DNA from: Sambucus nigra
Taxonomy: Eukaryota; Streptophyta; Magnoliopsida; Dipsacales; Adoxaceae
Assembly (NCBI GenBank): GCA_949130495.1
Contig: OX422208.1
Location: forward strand, 644,326,023-644,390,022
Direction: 5' to 3'
DNA length: 64,000 nucleotides
The translations under genes and the position numbers were made by a program. Positions 22,440 to 34,602 of this stretch are shown here, piece after piece; the first letter of the stretch is position 1; each line of letters opens with the position of its first letter. The notes below the pieces were generated by a model. That model did no database searches, had not been told where the DNA came from, and saw nothing but the letters and a program-made list of their open reading frames with translations.

Positions 22440-23562
22440 CAAGCGATATAAGAGGTCTTTCACTGGTCCTTACCTCCAATGCGTCCACCCAAGGGACGTC
22501 GAGTAAGTTCTGCACGAGCTCCATGAGGGAATCTGTGGCAGTCATATTGGGGGCAGGTCGTTAGTTTTCCGGTAATGAAGAAAAGCTACTGGTGGCTGTA
22601 CATGCAGAAGGATTCTGGGATATACGCCCGCAAGTGCGAAAAATGTCAACTCCATACTCCTATGGTTCACCAACCGGATAGCGAACTAAAATCACTTACT
22701 AGCCCATGGCCTTTCACCCAATGGGGAATGGACATCGTAGGCCCTCTTCCTACCGCTGTTGATAATTGTAAGTATTTGTTGGTCGCGATAGACTACTTCT
22801 CCAAATGGATTGAGGTAGAGCCGCTGCCGAACATCAGAGACGCAGATATGATGAGATTAATATGAAAGAACATTATCACCCACTTCGGGATTCCCAGGAC
22901 CATCATCACTAATAACGAAACCCAGTTCAAAAGTGGCCTCTTCCAGGGTTTCTGTAATAACCACGAGATCAGGCACCAGTTCAGCTCGGTGGCATAGCCT
23001 CAGATCAACGGACAAGCTGAAGCTTCCAATAAAATAGTAATTGATGGATTTAATAAGATATTGGAGCGTGCTAAAGGGGCATGGGTGAGCGAGCTTCCAC
23101 ACATCCTATGGGCTTACCTCACTACCCCACGGTGAGCAACCGGGGAAACCCCATTCGCACTGACATATGGTATGGAGGTAATCATTCCCTTAGAAGCTGG
23201 CCTCCCCACCATGAAGTCCACCATGGTCGACCAAGGCCAGAACGATGCAACATTGCTCGATAAACTTGACCTAGCTAAGGAACGAAGAGAGCTGGCTTTA
23301 GTGAAACTAGTAGGCTATCAGCAGATAGCAAAACACTACAACAAGAAGGTCAATCCAAGAGCATTTCAGGTTAAGGACTACGTCCTAAGGAAAGTTCTTA
23401 TCAGCTCAGTAAAACCATAAGATGGAAAGCTAGGACCAAACTGGGAGGGACCATTCAAGGTGATAAGGGACAACCTACAAGGAGCCTATCACTTAGAAAT
23501 GCTGGAGGGCACGGAGATACCTCGAGCTTGGAACGCAGCCAATTTAAAGAAATTATACATCT
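22440..23562 (+). pseudogene. pol: Tat1 integrase
   Basis: The zinc-binding H2C2 region (ELHEGICGSHIGG, then KCEKCQLHTPMVHQP) is followed by the catalytic core MDIVGPLPTAVDNCKYLLVAIDYFSKWIEVEPLP. The second catalytic motif reads IITNNETQF where active gypsy integrases have (T/S)DNGTQF, so the second catalytic aspartate is changed to asparagine. The glutamate motif is PQINGQAEASNK. The C-terminal part has WAYLTTPR, ETPFALTYGMEVIIPLE, and GPFKVIRDNLQGAYHLEMLEG, ending LKKLYI at 23562. Four or more stops break the frame. Confidence 0.85.
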
Positions 23563-24217
23563 AGTTTTTTGTGTTAATCTTTTATTACAATGTTAAAATT
23601 TGTAATTCATTTCTGATTAATAAAAGATTATTTGGCAGTGGAATTCTACAAAGTGCTGATTTTGTCTCAAATACTTTATAACTTATGCACATTTTCCAAG
23701 TGACAGGCTCCCCTCTTAACATATAAAAGTAGGGTATTACCCTCCTCAGGTTTTCATCATCAAACAAGAACAACCTCTTAGCATTGTCCCTGGCAATATA
23801 TAAAGCCCTATAGGGGACCCTTAGGCAGCTCGGCCAACTCAGGTTGGTCGCCAAATAATGTTTGGCTCAAACAACATGCTCGGATAGAACATCTAATACC
23901 AGGTGTGTCCTCGCCATTGCCACATTTAGGCCTAAGGGAGTGTGCCGACATAACCTAAAAGGTAAAGTGGGGCAGAATGGTATCGTATAAGCATACTGGA
24001 CTGGGGTATACTCACTCAATAAAATAACTCTGCCTATATCAAATCTAGTCGGCTAAGAAGAGCCCGGGATAATCGAACAAGAAATTAATAAAGTAAAAAA
24101 ATACACAACACATGTTTAGTTGACAAATCGCCCAAAACATAATTATTTTATTACTTTATTACACGTACAAAGAGTTACATTGGTTGAATTAAATAAATTC
24201 TAATGAGGATTGAGCCT
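23563..24217. other. Tat1 convergent intergenic region
   Basis: About 650 bp between the end of sense integrase and the end of the antisense genes. No coding motif is seen. Both transcripts would terminate here. AATAAAA-like words occur on both strands near 23565-23625 and 24010-24160. Confidence 0.5.
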
Positions 24218-25080
24218 CTAAGCAAGATAGTTAGCTACTTGCGCTCTTCGACCGTCATCTGGGTGAGGAGTTAATTCCTCCTCGACATCATTTGAATCTG
24301 GCTCAAGAAGCTTCCTTGGAATAACATCTTTGGGAACCCACCGATCATCCCTCCTAAATGGGTTTGGCATTAAAGTTGAGGGGGAGATCTCATGACGATA
24401 CCAGAGGACAGAGTTCCTAGGGACCTGCAACTCTCAAAGAGCACTCAATTATCCCCTAATAAAAGATAACTCTTTAACCTCCCCCAACTTCATCGGAGCA
24501 TCGGTACAACCCTAATCATAACCATCAGCCCACACTCATCGGGGACCTTTATTGAACAGATGTTTCAGCAAGGTAACATCTCTTTGGAGACCGACAGCTA
24601 TCACGTACGCCCGACGAATATCACATCGAAGCTCAACAATCTCCCTAGCCAAACCTATGTCATCAATGCCAGCTCGCGGCCCAGCCAATGAAGAAGAATT
24701 GTATAAAACTCGAGGACCAATGCTCGGCACATTCTCCCTAAGTCGCGATACTTCTCTCCTCAGAGCATCGTTCTCTTATTAAAGTATCTCTCCCACTTGA
24801 TTGACCTCAGAGGCATCCAAAAGCTTAGCCTTCAGAGCATCCACTTCTTCTTGAACAGAAGCATCGATCTCCTCCATCTCCTGGAGCCTATCCTTCAGTT
24901 TGGCAACGAGCTCTTACTGATCCTTATAGTCTTGATTCCTTGACCTAAGAGACTTGCATATCCTTAAAAAGGCTTTGGGAACTTGATTGCTCGCATTAGG
25001 ACCAAGAACCCTTCTTAGTTGAGAAGTAGCAGGTATATAATCCTCAACATCGATGAGCTACAAACCATATAAGCATTAAA
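24218..25080 (-). pseudogene. Tat1 antisense gene, distal block (coiled coil)
   Basis: Minus-strand frames read VEDYIPATSQLRRVLGP, a lysine/glutamate-rich coiled coil (KLKDRLQEMEEIDASVQEE), RREVSRLRENMPSIGPRVL, and VELRCDIRRAYVIAVGLQRD, then end with DDRWVPKDVIPRKLLEPDSNDVEEE (24218-24430). Stops near 24915 and 24780 interrupt it. The tail pattern RW(V/I)P.D.I...L followed by acidic residues recurs in the Tat2 antisense block at about 39640-39760. It lies antisense to pol, downstream of the block at 25206-27350. I do not know its function. It could be further exons of that gene or a separate gene. Confidence 0.6.
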
Positions 25081-25205
25081 AAAGCAAATAAATCAGTACA
25101 CGGAAGGGAACTGGATTTTATTTCATTTTAAGAAGGTTCAGAGTACATCAACGAATAGAAAAAGAAACTGAAATATAAAAAATACAAAGATCTCCCTAAA
25201 GAAGA

Positions 25206-27350
25206 CTAGCTGGCAACCTCAGTCTGCTCTGAGGTCGCTGGTTGCTTCCCCTTATTTATAGCAACAACTCCAGGTTCACCTCCTTTAAACAGAGCAATTG
25301 CCACCCCCTAATCAAGGGGAGCATCAGAAGCAATGGTCAAAACAGCAAGGGCACTTTCATTGGCAGTAGATAGAGGCACCTCATCTACGATAGGCTTGGT
25401 ACCAGGGTCGCGATCGTCAAAGAAGGTGGAGTCAATATCCACCTTAATAGCGAGTAAGGCCTTATCCCAACCCTTATTAAAGTTAAGACGACCAATATAA
25501 CCAATCTGGGCTTGTTGCGACCCATCGAGCATTGTATGAGCTCTATTTGAGGGTTTCAGCCTCAGATTCCACCTCCTTCACCTTCCTAGCAAACACCTTG
25601 TTCTCCTTCGCCACAGCTAGCTTGCTCACACAGATCAAGTCGTACGACTGCCTCAGCTCTTCGAGCTCCTTGATAGCCACCTCTTTCGCTTCATTGGCTT
25701 GGGCCAAGACAAGGTCAGAGGACTTTTGAGCAAAATTGGCAGTCTTTAAACTGGCCTCCAGCTCGACATTTTTCCTATCCAAATCTGCGTTTCTCCTCGC
25801 CAGCTTATCACGGCTGCAGTAAAGGACAGTGAAATCAGATACAAACTGCAGAGAGAAGGAAAATATTAACAAAGGAAGTATCAAAAGGAACATTGAAGAG
25901 CAGAAAAGGAAAAGCAGGCTTACCAAGGCTAGCCTCTAACTTGCCATCAGGGCTAATTGGTCAGCCTCCATCGACCTCTGACAATCGTCCAGCAAAACTG
26001 CTCTCTCGAGCACCGTCAGAGCTAATTGAGGAGTAAGAGCAACAGAATCCCCCTCAGCTAGTGCAGACGCGGGCACTAGAGACTGCCCCGCCTTTGTCCT
26101 CACCTTTTCTATACTCTTCTCTTCTTTTCTCTCCTTCCTCTCCCTCTCTATCCTCTTCCTCTCTTCCACCTTCTTCTTCTACTCTTCCTTCTTTCTCTCA
26201 CTCTCTCTCACCAGTTCCTCCTCTTTTTTCTTTCTCTCCTTCTCGTGAGCAACAGTCTGGGAACGAGTGGCGGCATCCCCGCTCCCAGATTTCTTCTTCT
26301 TCAACTGGCGAGAAAGAAGCACGTTATCTTCATCATCATCTCGGATCAAATTCTTCCTAGGAGGAGACATATCTTCCTCGCTGGATCTACTTGAATCCCC
26401 TGAAGACTCCTGAGCCTCTAAACCCTCCTCCGAGTTGGAAGACTCTTCGCTACTTGAGCTCTCCTCACTATAACCACCTTCAGCACCACCCCTGTTAGCC
26501 CCCTCGCTCTCCTTACCAAAACTGCTTTCTTCCTCGTCCAATTGGATTGGGTCGGCAGTAACCTCTTTTGTCATGTATAGTTGAGGAATGTTAACCATAG
26601 GTCGTGCAATGAAACTGGACCCAATATTCTTATATTTTATAAGAAATGCAGTTGATCGAGGATGCTCATCGTCAGCTAAGAGTTCCCTGATTTTCTAAGC
26701 CTTAACATGCTCAGCAGCTCGGATCTCGCTAAGTGCGGGTTCTGAATTCTTTGTCTTCGCTGAAAAGAGAAAGAGAGAAATATATGAGTAAAGCCATACA
26801 TTAAACAAATGATCAATGAGTAAAACAAGAACTATGCTTACATATATATTCATCCCCACAAAAGGGAATCACATATCTCCCAGACCTCGACCCTTCAATA
26901 TGGGGAGAAAACTGCCAATTTCTGACAATAAACCCCTCATGCCAGTAGTTATGGGAATCAGGTAGATTTACTACCAATACCCTATCAGGACTCCTAGCTT
27001 TGAGGTAAAGAAGACTGGAGCTTGTTCGAGAAAAAGAATAAAAATAACAGATTTCAGCAAGCCCTAGATTGGTGCCATAGATCTGATTAATTCTATGCAC
27101 ACCATTGATAATTTTCCAAACATTTGGCGAGAATTGTGCAGGAACTATATCGAAGTAACTGAAAAAGTGTAAAACCAAGAGATTTGGGGGAAAGTAAGAC
27201 CCCCCGGGATAACAAAAGAACATGTATCTAGTGACTCTCCTCAATGTCTCTGACATTACGAGGAACAGGGTCACATTCGATGTCTACCCAGTTAGAAATA
27301 TTATAGAATTTCCTAAACTCAGTTTTTGACCTATTGCCTATTTTCGTCAT
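25206..27350 (-). pseudogene. Tat1 antisense gene, main block (plant gypsy-type TE protein)
   Basis: Minus-strand start MTKIGNRSKTEFRKF at 27350. A frameshift near 27250 leads into FFCYPGGSYFPPNLLVLHFF, YFDIVPAQFSPNVWKIINGVHRI and LVVNLPDSHNYWHEGFIVRNW, the pattern of plant proteins annotated 'putative gypsy type transposon' (PF04195-like, by recall). Introns: 26841-26760 (GTAAGC..TTTTCAG) and 25923-25846 (GTAAGC..CTGCAG). Between them is FIARPMVNIPQL, a serine/glutamate-rich acidic segment (26530-26340) and a lysine/glutamate/arginine stretch (26240-26110). After the second intron comes a long coiled coil (NADLDRKNVELEASLKTANF...), then LNFNKGWDKALLAI. The whole is antisense to gag-pol. The role is unknown. 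A nuclear or RNA-binding helper is only a guess. Confidence 0.7.
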
Positions 27351-27530
27351 CAGAAAAGAAAAACCCAAGTAGCATATATGGAGAAATTCCAACGGAAAAA
27401 GAAAAAAGGAGTGAGAAGAACTTACGAAGTATGAGTCAGTTTGGGACAATAAAAAATCGTAAGCAGGGAAGATGAAAAGATAAGGAAGAAGCTTGAAGAT
27501 GGAAGACGAGACCTGGAGGTGAGAAAGCAA
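27351..27530 (-). other. Tat1 antisense gene leader with probable intron
   Basis: Upstream of the 27350 start, a GTAAGTTCTTCTCACTCC donor-like site (minus strand, near 27428) follows CATACTTC. Tat2 has CCCCTGTAAGCCTTC at the matching place, so a 5' leader intron seems conserved. An ATTTAAATTT stretch on the minus strand near 27570 could act as TATA box. The leader may include an in-frame upstream extension to 27530. Confidence 0.45.
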
Positions 27531-27756
27531 CAGTGAAATCTTGGATAAATCTAGAGAATGCGAAGAAATTTAAATCGACGTTTATGGAATGACCTCTCCA
27601 AGATAATTTAAACCTTTCTAATCATAGCGCATAGGAAATGAAACAATATGTTGCCTAAATCAACTCGAGAAAGTCGCTTCAATCCCAAGACGTCATGCAA
27701 TTCACAGAAATGCCATTAAGGCTGTTATTTAAAATTATTGAGCCTAAATTGTGATC

Positions 27757-27775
27757 CAAGAATTTTAGGGGCAAT
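27757..27775 (+). other. Tat1 polypurine tract
   Basis: AAGAATTTTAGGGGCAAT precedes the 3' LTR start TGTGGGTACC at 27776. The 'TTTTAGGGGCAATTGT' arrangement is typical of plant gypsy elements. Confidence 0.8.
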
Positions 27776-28193
27776 TGTGGGTACCTCAATTGAACATTCC
27801 GTCCCAGATAAGTAGCGCGCTTCAGTCCGGCCCAAAGTCTGTAGGCCACGTGCATAACTAATTCAGTTATGACCCATTCAACCCTTAAAACCTCTCACGA
27901 GATATTCTAGGAGTTATGGGCTAACGTGGAGGAGTCCCACACCCCCACTCTCCAAAAAATAACATATATATATATATATTAAACCCTAAGCCCAGGGCAA
28001 ACGACATGCATTTGGTAAACACTCCCCCGGAGTAAAGAGAAATAAAATACTGAGAGCACCACCGTGGACGTAGGCCATCTTGACGAACCACATATATCTT
28101 GTGTTGTGTGTGATTGTCATTGTTTCAAGTTCTTTATTTATTCTGGTGATTGCCTTTGCTTGTTATTTTGTGTTGAGTTTAATTGTCACCACA
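27776..28193 (+). repeat. Tat1 3' LTR
   Basis: 418 bp, TGTGGGTACC...TTGTCACCACA, followed by the CTAAC target copy at 28194-28198. It has the same G-box (CACGTG) and CATAACT-AATTC-AGTTATG inverted repeat as the 5' LTR, and a (TA)n TATA region near 27965. Confidence 0.9.
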
Positions 28194-28198
28194 CTAAC

Positions 28199-29722
28199 AA
28201 ACCAAAATTAAAAAGGGGAAATTCATATGTTTCGTATCAAGGAAAATACTAACACGAATTGGTTGAAGTTGAAAGACCTTATCGGATGCACTGAACCGTA
28301 CTAGTTGGTGGCGGATCGACTTCACACGCTGACCAAACCCATAATGGGTAAAAATAAAAATTTAGACAGTAACCCTAAATAAGTGATTAAAAGACATTGA
28401 TGAGAGAGGGAGAAAATTAAATTGGTCCATTGGTCATTGCAACGGTGGTAAGTTCCATGTTTCAGGTTCCCAAATAATTGATCAAAACCTAAACATTGAG
28501 AGAAAGGATGCAAAAAAAGCAATGGATTAGAACCCAGATATAGAGAGTGAAAATTCAAAAACCTATAGCAATGAAAAGAATGAATTAATCAAGATAATAT
28601 TATGATGCTTAAGAACATAAATAAAATTAAAATATACTCAGACATGTATCAATGGGTCAAATAGATCTAACATCCCCATCATTCAGGTAATTTTTTTAGC
28701 TTGACTTATAACTCTGATTGTCATGGTAAGATATAAGGGGTGGGTTCCTGTTAGAGAGAAAAGAGAGTATATGGAAGGGAATAGAGTAAAATTAGGGTGA
28801 GGAGGGTTCAAATATTAAAGGGGACAGAGATAGTAGAGGAAGGGCGAACTGTTTCTTCTCTCAATAATTAAGAGATTGAGAGAGGGACGGGGACTCTTTG
28901 AAAACTTAGACATGGTTTTAATATAGATGACTCTCCCATGTGGATAGGCTGGGTGATAAGTTAGAGTAAATGGGTGTAGTGCGTTTTAGAATAGTATATA
29001 TAGAGAGATATATTCAAGTGTAATTTTACCATTTAACCATTCATAGACAAATATAATCGTTAGCTTCTTAATCATTTAAAAAAATAAACATTATTTGATA
29101 ACTCTTAAAACTGAATTATTCAGATTTGAACTTAAGAGGAAATACAAATGACCCACTGGTCTCTCTTCCAACCTCATGGCTGATGCCAATAATTCTTAAG
29201 AAATTTTATTAAACTTCATCAAAGTCCTTGGTATGTGAACATTCACTAATTCATCAAATCAAAATAAAGTATATATGAGGGATTTGATTGAACTTTTGAG
29301 AAAATCAATTGAAATGTCTAAAAATGCATTAAATTTTTTATTTGAATAAATGTCACAAAAAATTAATTGAATCAGTCTACATCTATAGAGAAAAAGTATA
29401 TGTTTACAATCGGGCTAGAGGTATATAACATGTTTGTGGGTTAGCTAGGGGAGTTGGACAGTCATAACTTTGACAATGGATTATGACGGTTAGGGAGAGT
29501 TTTAATCACAATTGTTATCGCGGGATAGCTCCTTTTATAGTTGCAATGGGTAATGGTACTCACATGGGTGTGTGCGGAAAATGGAGACAAAGTGGTGGGG
29601 TGGTTGACAAGGAAGGGGAGGCGCGAGTCGCGGGTTAGGTCGGTTGTCTTAACAAGGGTTTAGGGGTGGAGGAGAGTGGGAGGTAGGGAATGAATAGGGA
29701 TGGATTGTGTGTGTGTGTGTGC

Positions 29723-29790
<68 letters not shown>

Positions 29791-29912
29791 GGAGAGGGAG
29801 AGAGAGAGAGAGAGAGAGGGGGGGATGTGTATGTGAGAAAGAGAGAGAGTGTGTGGGGGAAGGGGTAGATTTAAGGTTTGTGGAGTAAGAAAGAATACAT
29901 ATGTTTAGTTAC
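28199..29912. other. Non-coding spacer
   Basis: No gene seen. Mixed AT-rich sequence with short frames lacking family motifs, and a compound microsatellite near the right end (listed next). The last five bases, GTTAC (29908-29912), are the presumed target site of E2. Confidence 0.55.
29707..29850. repeat. Compound microsatellite (TG)n(AT)n(GA)n
   Basis: A (TG)n run at 29707-29720, an uninterrupted (AT)n of over 40 bp at 29725-29770, then (GA)n with G-rich interruptions to about 29850. The frame that reads YIYIYI/ERERER across it is simple-sequence artefact. Confidence 0.95.
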
Positions 29913-31098
29913 TAAAAATGCGCAACTCGGTCTATATAGAATATTTTATCGTAGGACAAACACACAAATTCACCTTTTTAGCAAATTTTATCTTAATTTA
30001 ATTTAGTGAACTTGCAATAAACTTATGAACTCAAATTTCAAACCAAATACGCAGAAGAAGGATTTAAGAAAAAATTCCTTTCGAGAAAAACTTTGATTTT
30101 AGCACCGTTTGAGAAAAGACAGACGCTTGAAGACTTATGGACTACTTAGAGATCCACTAAGTATAATGCGAAGATGTCTTCAATTATTCAACAGAAAACA
30201 ATGCAGTCCAGCATCACCCACAACAAGAAACTCTTGGTTAGGTATTCAATTACCGGCCTTAAAACCTTCAATTTATTTCTTCTCCAATCGTAAAGCCTCG
30301 ACTATACAATTCAGTAGTAGAGAAAAACCCTACAGAGGTTCTTGAACTTGGAATTTATTCTTTTTTATTTTGGAAAGTTATCCTAAAAAATTCAAGGGCT
30401 TTAGATGAAAAACATATAGAGTTTGATCTCAAAAAATTACTCTAAAATGGATTTAAGAAAAACTCCAATCCCGCAACTCTGTATATAGGAAAGGTTGTTA
30501 TAAATTGATAGGGATTAAATGTTTGGAAACATAGTTTTAAAAAACAAAAACATGCGTACTCGTTCGAACGAACTGCCACCTTGTTCTAATGACATACCCT
30601 TTCTCGTTAGAACGTCTTTTTACGAAACTTCAAATGACATTCCAGAGCGGATCCATAAGGCATCAATCTATATCTCATTCAAACGATTTCTAACGAAACT
30701 TCGAACAACATTCCAAAATTGACTAAAAAGGGCGACATTTCAGACTCCTTCGAATGAAAGAACCTTGCTCTAATGACACTACGTAACTCGTTCGAACGAC
30801 ATACCAATTCTCGTTATAACGAGTTAGTGAGTTTTTCAAAAATAGTCTAAAAATCATTTTAAAAATATTTTGAAAACTTTTAAATGCAAACTCTTTAAAA
30901 ATAACCCATGGATAATTAAAGACTTTAGCAAACCATCTAATAACTCTTCTAAATGTTGCTGTGATGAACAATCTTCAATCTTTCAAAAGTCATCAACCTC
31001 TTATCTTCAAATATGTGGAAGTAGTCATGAAGGTGAAGTGGGGTGTGACGTGATAAACCAAATAAAAAAAATGAGTAATTATAAAACTTGATCTTAAA
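29913..31098 (-). repeat. E2 3' LTR
   Basis: About 1,186 bp. The inner end (plus strand CTTAAA before AATCTCCCCCTTTGAC) corresponds to CTTACA|AATCTCCCCCTTTGGC in E1. The outer end has decayed (TAAAAATG against TGAGAATG in the partner). TATA-like CTATATACAG on the minus strand at about 30478-30487. It carries the same TCGTTCGAACGA palindromes as E1. Confidence 0.75.
30555..30800 (-). promoter_or_regulatory. E2 3' LTR U3 palindromes
   Basis: Perfect TCGTTCGAACGA at 30560-30571 and 30788-30799, with variants such as CTCGTTAGAACG, CTCATTCAAACGA and CTTCGAATGA between. They lie about 75-315 bp upstream of the TATA-like site in the transcription sense, as in E1. Confidence 0.55.
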
Positions 31099-32999
31099 AA
31101 TCTCCCCCTTTGACTATTCTGGTGCATAACGCAAATAGAAGCCTAATTGACCTCTAAAACTGATATAACTAATGCCCTCCCAAATCAAGAAATAAAAATG
31201 CATAAATGTATAAGTCTTGAACTAATAAGTCTTCATCTTTTGTGGTATATGAAACATCATCAAGGAGGAATGACCTATGCAAATGAGGCAAAAGAAATAC
31301 CGTGACCCATATGAGTTTTAAAAAATAAATAAATTTCCTGTCAATTTGTTCTCCCCATTTTTTTATATAATAGACAAAGAGTAAGAAACTAATCATGAAA
31401 GCGTTAGCATCACTCGAAAAAGCAAATATATCATCACAAAGATAGTCATCACAACACATGTGATGACATTCCTAATGGAATACCAACTATTTTTGAAATT
31501 TTCAAATCTTTTAGCTATAAAAAGTACAAATACAACATATGGTGGAATAACTTTAAAATATTCGAATCGTGAAAGGGGAATGAAATTGTGTGAACATTAT
31601 CCATGGGTAAATCAACAAAGATATTCACAACATAGGTGCATGAAGTTATGATATACTTCTAAAGAAAGAATTCAATTTCACCCTTAGGTGTAAAAATGTT
31701 GAACTTAAATGAAATTGACTCTACTTATGCAAGATGTAATGAATTTGAAAGCCTCTCAAATCAGTAACGCCAGACTATTTCATGTTTTTCAAGAGAGTCC
31801 GTTGTGAAAACCCATTAATCTTTCATTTTATAACACTCTCAAAATCTCACATATAACTCACTCTCAATTTTAAAGATATAATAATGCTCATATGTATTGA
31901 ATTATCAATTTAATATAATAATAGCCTTGGCACTTTTATTTTTATGTGTCATTAGTCTTTTAGGATCTTTTTGCAAATAGCGGCTTTTGATGCAAAGAGT
32001 ATTTATCTCTTTTGTACCCCATTTTCCACTGCTTAGTATACAACTATCTTTTTGGCAAAACGAAATTCGGGCAATAGTTCTTACATGCACAACTTATCTC
32101 TATTTACGTTTGATTAGTTATTAAGCACAATTGAGATGAGATCACCGAATTCGAAATATAATAAGTAAGAACGATCAAAAAGTCCATGCACATGTGCAAT
32201 AAAGGTGATAAATAGTCTAGCATGAAGAAGGTAATCATCAATGATGAGCGAAATGCTATCCACACATTATTAAACACACTAAAGAAATGAAAACAAAAAC
32301 CATTAAAAAGTCACATGAATGGGTGGAATGTATGGGTGATCCGAATATCTTAAATGTACATCCATATATGGTGAAAAAAATACAAAAATCTTTTTGCCAT
32401 TTTCAAAAATATTGTCAAAAATAAAATCTTTTGCAATTTTTCAACATTTTCTTAAAAATCAAAAAATATTTTTGGATTTTTCAATATTTTTAGTCGAAAT
32501 GAAAGCATATAAATACATAAAATACAATAAAAGATATGAACAAGATAAACGCCTTATTATAAAATCAAGTTATTACCTCAATCATTGGGCCACGAGGATC
32601 TTTCAAAAGAAATATATATCCTTTGAAATTCCTCCATAAACCATTGCGAAGTTTTGACCAAAAACTATACTTGCTCTCGAAAATTCTCAAGATCTATACG
32701 ATCATGCATGGGAGCATGAGTAGACCCACGTGTGAAAGTGCGTACGGGAACACGTATGTGAACTCATGAGAGAGAGTATATCGGGGATGATGCGGATATA
32801 AAACTCTCCCAAGCTTAAAATAAAATCCCCTAAGGTGACCTCTTTATTTGCAACGGGAATAAATATAAATCGTCTTGGGTAAACCTTGATTAAAGTGCCT
32901 AGGATGTGTTCTTCTTGATGGGTTCGATCTCCTAGGTGGTTAGTATGAGGATCATAAGGATCCATCAAAAACTCAAGAATTGGCTCGGGTGTGACATTG
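31099..32999 (-). other. E2 polypurine tract and non-coding internal region
   Basis: Begins with the plus-strand complement of an AAAGGGGGAGATT polypurine tract, then 1.9 kb of AT-rich sequence without visible coding motifs. It has poly(A/T) runs and words in common with the E1 non-coding block (CTCCCCATTTTT, GACAAAG). Confidence 0.55.
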
Positions 33000-34602
33000 T
33001 AAGTGGATGCACCGTCATAAACTCTTCATTGCCTCTCGTTAAAACCTTACACGAGAGCGAGGAACATCTTTCCAACCATATTAGATGTATACTCTGATGT
33101 GACCTTAACCTTCCGGGCACGTTCGAGATCTTTTTTGAGTTGGGATATGCAGGCTTCATGTTTTTCATGAGTCTTCAATGAATATTAAAGATCTCTCGTA
33201 AGACTAGATACAATGTTGATCAAATTGATCTTTTCCCGACTAACCACAATCAACCGCTTATACAACAAAAATTTCACCTTCTTTAGTTGACTCACTGAAG
33301 CCTCACGCTCTCTCAAAGCTATCAACACCTTTTCTAAATCATACCATTCAAGAGACAAACGTATATATTATTTTTTGGTTCTCAAAGACTCTTTGTAAAG
33401 TTCACGATAGGTGCGTTGAAGTCCATCTTTTGCCTTGCTCAATTTCACCTCATCATTCTCAGTCTCTCCACGATGATTCGATAAAAATGTCAAGGCTATC
33501 ACGTCTAGAAACGTCCTCATCGGCGTGGGCAAACTAAAAGTACTAACGTAACTTTCCATGAATGCACAAAATTTTAGTTCACGCGGTGATTCATCCCCGA
33601 AATTTAAAAATTCGATATCACTATCGCTAAGAGTGGCTTTGTATGCAGTTTTGTCTTTACCCTGTCTCTTTAGCCTAGTAACACACTCTTGGGTTTATGA
33701 CCCCTCACACTCATAGCATCTCTCCTCCTCTTTCTTAGTCTACTCTACTCTCGCTTTTTCAAAATTTTTCTTGCTCGGCTTAAACTTTTTATCTTTCTTA
33801 GCACTTTTGTCTTCTTTGGAGAAAAATCTATTATTAGATTGAGAATTTTTGAAATTTCTTCCAAAAAGGGTAAGATCATCTAAGTTAAAATCATATTCGG
33901 AGTCTGAAGAGACCTACTATTTCTTTTTAGCTTGGGCCTTTATAGCAATCCCTTTTTCTTATGGCTTATCAGTTTTGGGAAACATGTCAATCTCATAAGT
34001 TTGAAGGTCTCCTATGAGTTCTTCTAACCTAAGCGTATCAATAATTCTCAAAATAATTAAGGACGATGACTTTAAGGATAAATCGGGATGGTAGGGATCT
34101 CAATATCTTTTTCACAACACGCGTCTCAAGAATTATCTCTCCTAAATTAAAAGTAGAGTTAAAGATATCAAGCAATCGTGCATGAAATTCATCAAACAAC
34201 TCAGTTTCTATCATAGTAATGGTCTCAAACTATGTGATAAGATTTTAAATCTTAGAAGCATTCACAGTGTTGGTTCCCTCATGAGTGATTTGGAGAATAT
34301 CCCAAGCTTCCTTAGATGTGGTGCACACATCATGATCCAGCTAAACTCGTCAAGGGTGACGACTTCAAAAATTTCATTAAAATCGTGAGAGTTGAAATTA
34401 CTCCATTTATATTCTGCATCCGTTTAAAAGGTGATGAATTTATAGCTTAAAACATCGTCATTAGTCACAACGGTTGGTGTCCAGCCTCTTTCACACACAA
34501 GTTAAACCCTTTCATCAATTGATTTTAAAATCAACCTCATTCTTGCTCTTCAGTAGGCTTTGAACCGTAAAAATTTGGAACCCTATTATAAAAATTATCC
34601 AT
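33000..34602 (-). pseudogene. gag: E2 gag (UBN2-type), heavily decayed
   Basis: Start near 34602 (MDNFYNRVPNFYGSK), then AYxRARMRLILKSIDERV, matching the YWKARMKSTLKSIDERVW region of E1. The UBN2 core is readable in pieces: EAWDILQITHEGTNTVNASKI, TELFDEFHARLLDIFNSTFNLGEI and VVKKILRSLPSRFILKV. A lysine-rich segment is followed by a knuckle-like CYECEGS at about 33700-33730. Many stops and frameshifts. It is the same gag family as E1 but clearly older. Confidence 0.72.

Larger units (their letters stand above)
13446..28193 (+). mobile_element. Tat1: Ty3/gypsy Tat-lineage element with antisense genes
   Basis: Bounded by LTRs of about 411 and 418 bp and a perfect 5-bp target duplication, CTAAC at 13441-13445 and 28194-28198. 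Total span 14.7 kb, or about 10.6 kb without the nested copia element. Order: 5' LTR, primer site, gag, PR, RT, RNase H, second RNase H (aRNH), integrase, then two antisense gene blocks, polypurine tract and 3' LTR. The second RNase H after the first is the hallmark of the Tat/Ogre/Retand group, whose members are known to carry extra ORFs between integrase and 3' LTR. All genes carry stops or frameshifts, so the copy is dead, though its parts are nearly complete. Confidence 0.88.

Noticed and set aside
26061..26360. Plus-strand frame rich in serine and proline
   Set aside because: Shadow of the acidic and lysine/glutamate-rich antisense gene of Tat1 on the minus strand.
29700..29888. Open frame with YIYI and ERER runs
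   Set aside because: It is a translation of the (AT)n(GA)n microsatellite.
30109..30345. 78-residue plus-strand frame
   Set aside because: Lies in the E2 LTR, antisense to its transcription, with a diverged and broken copy at 34950-35150. Chance frame.
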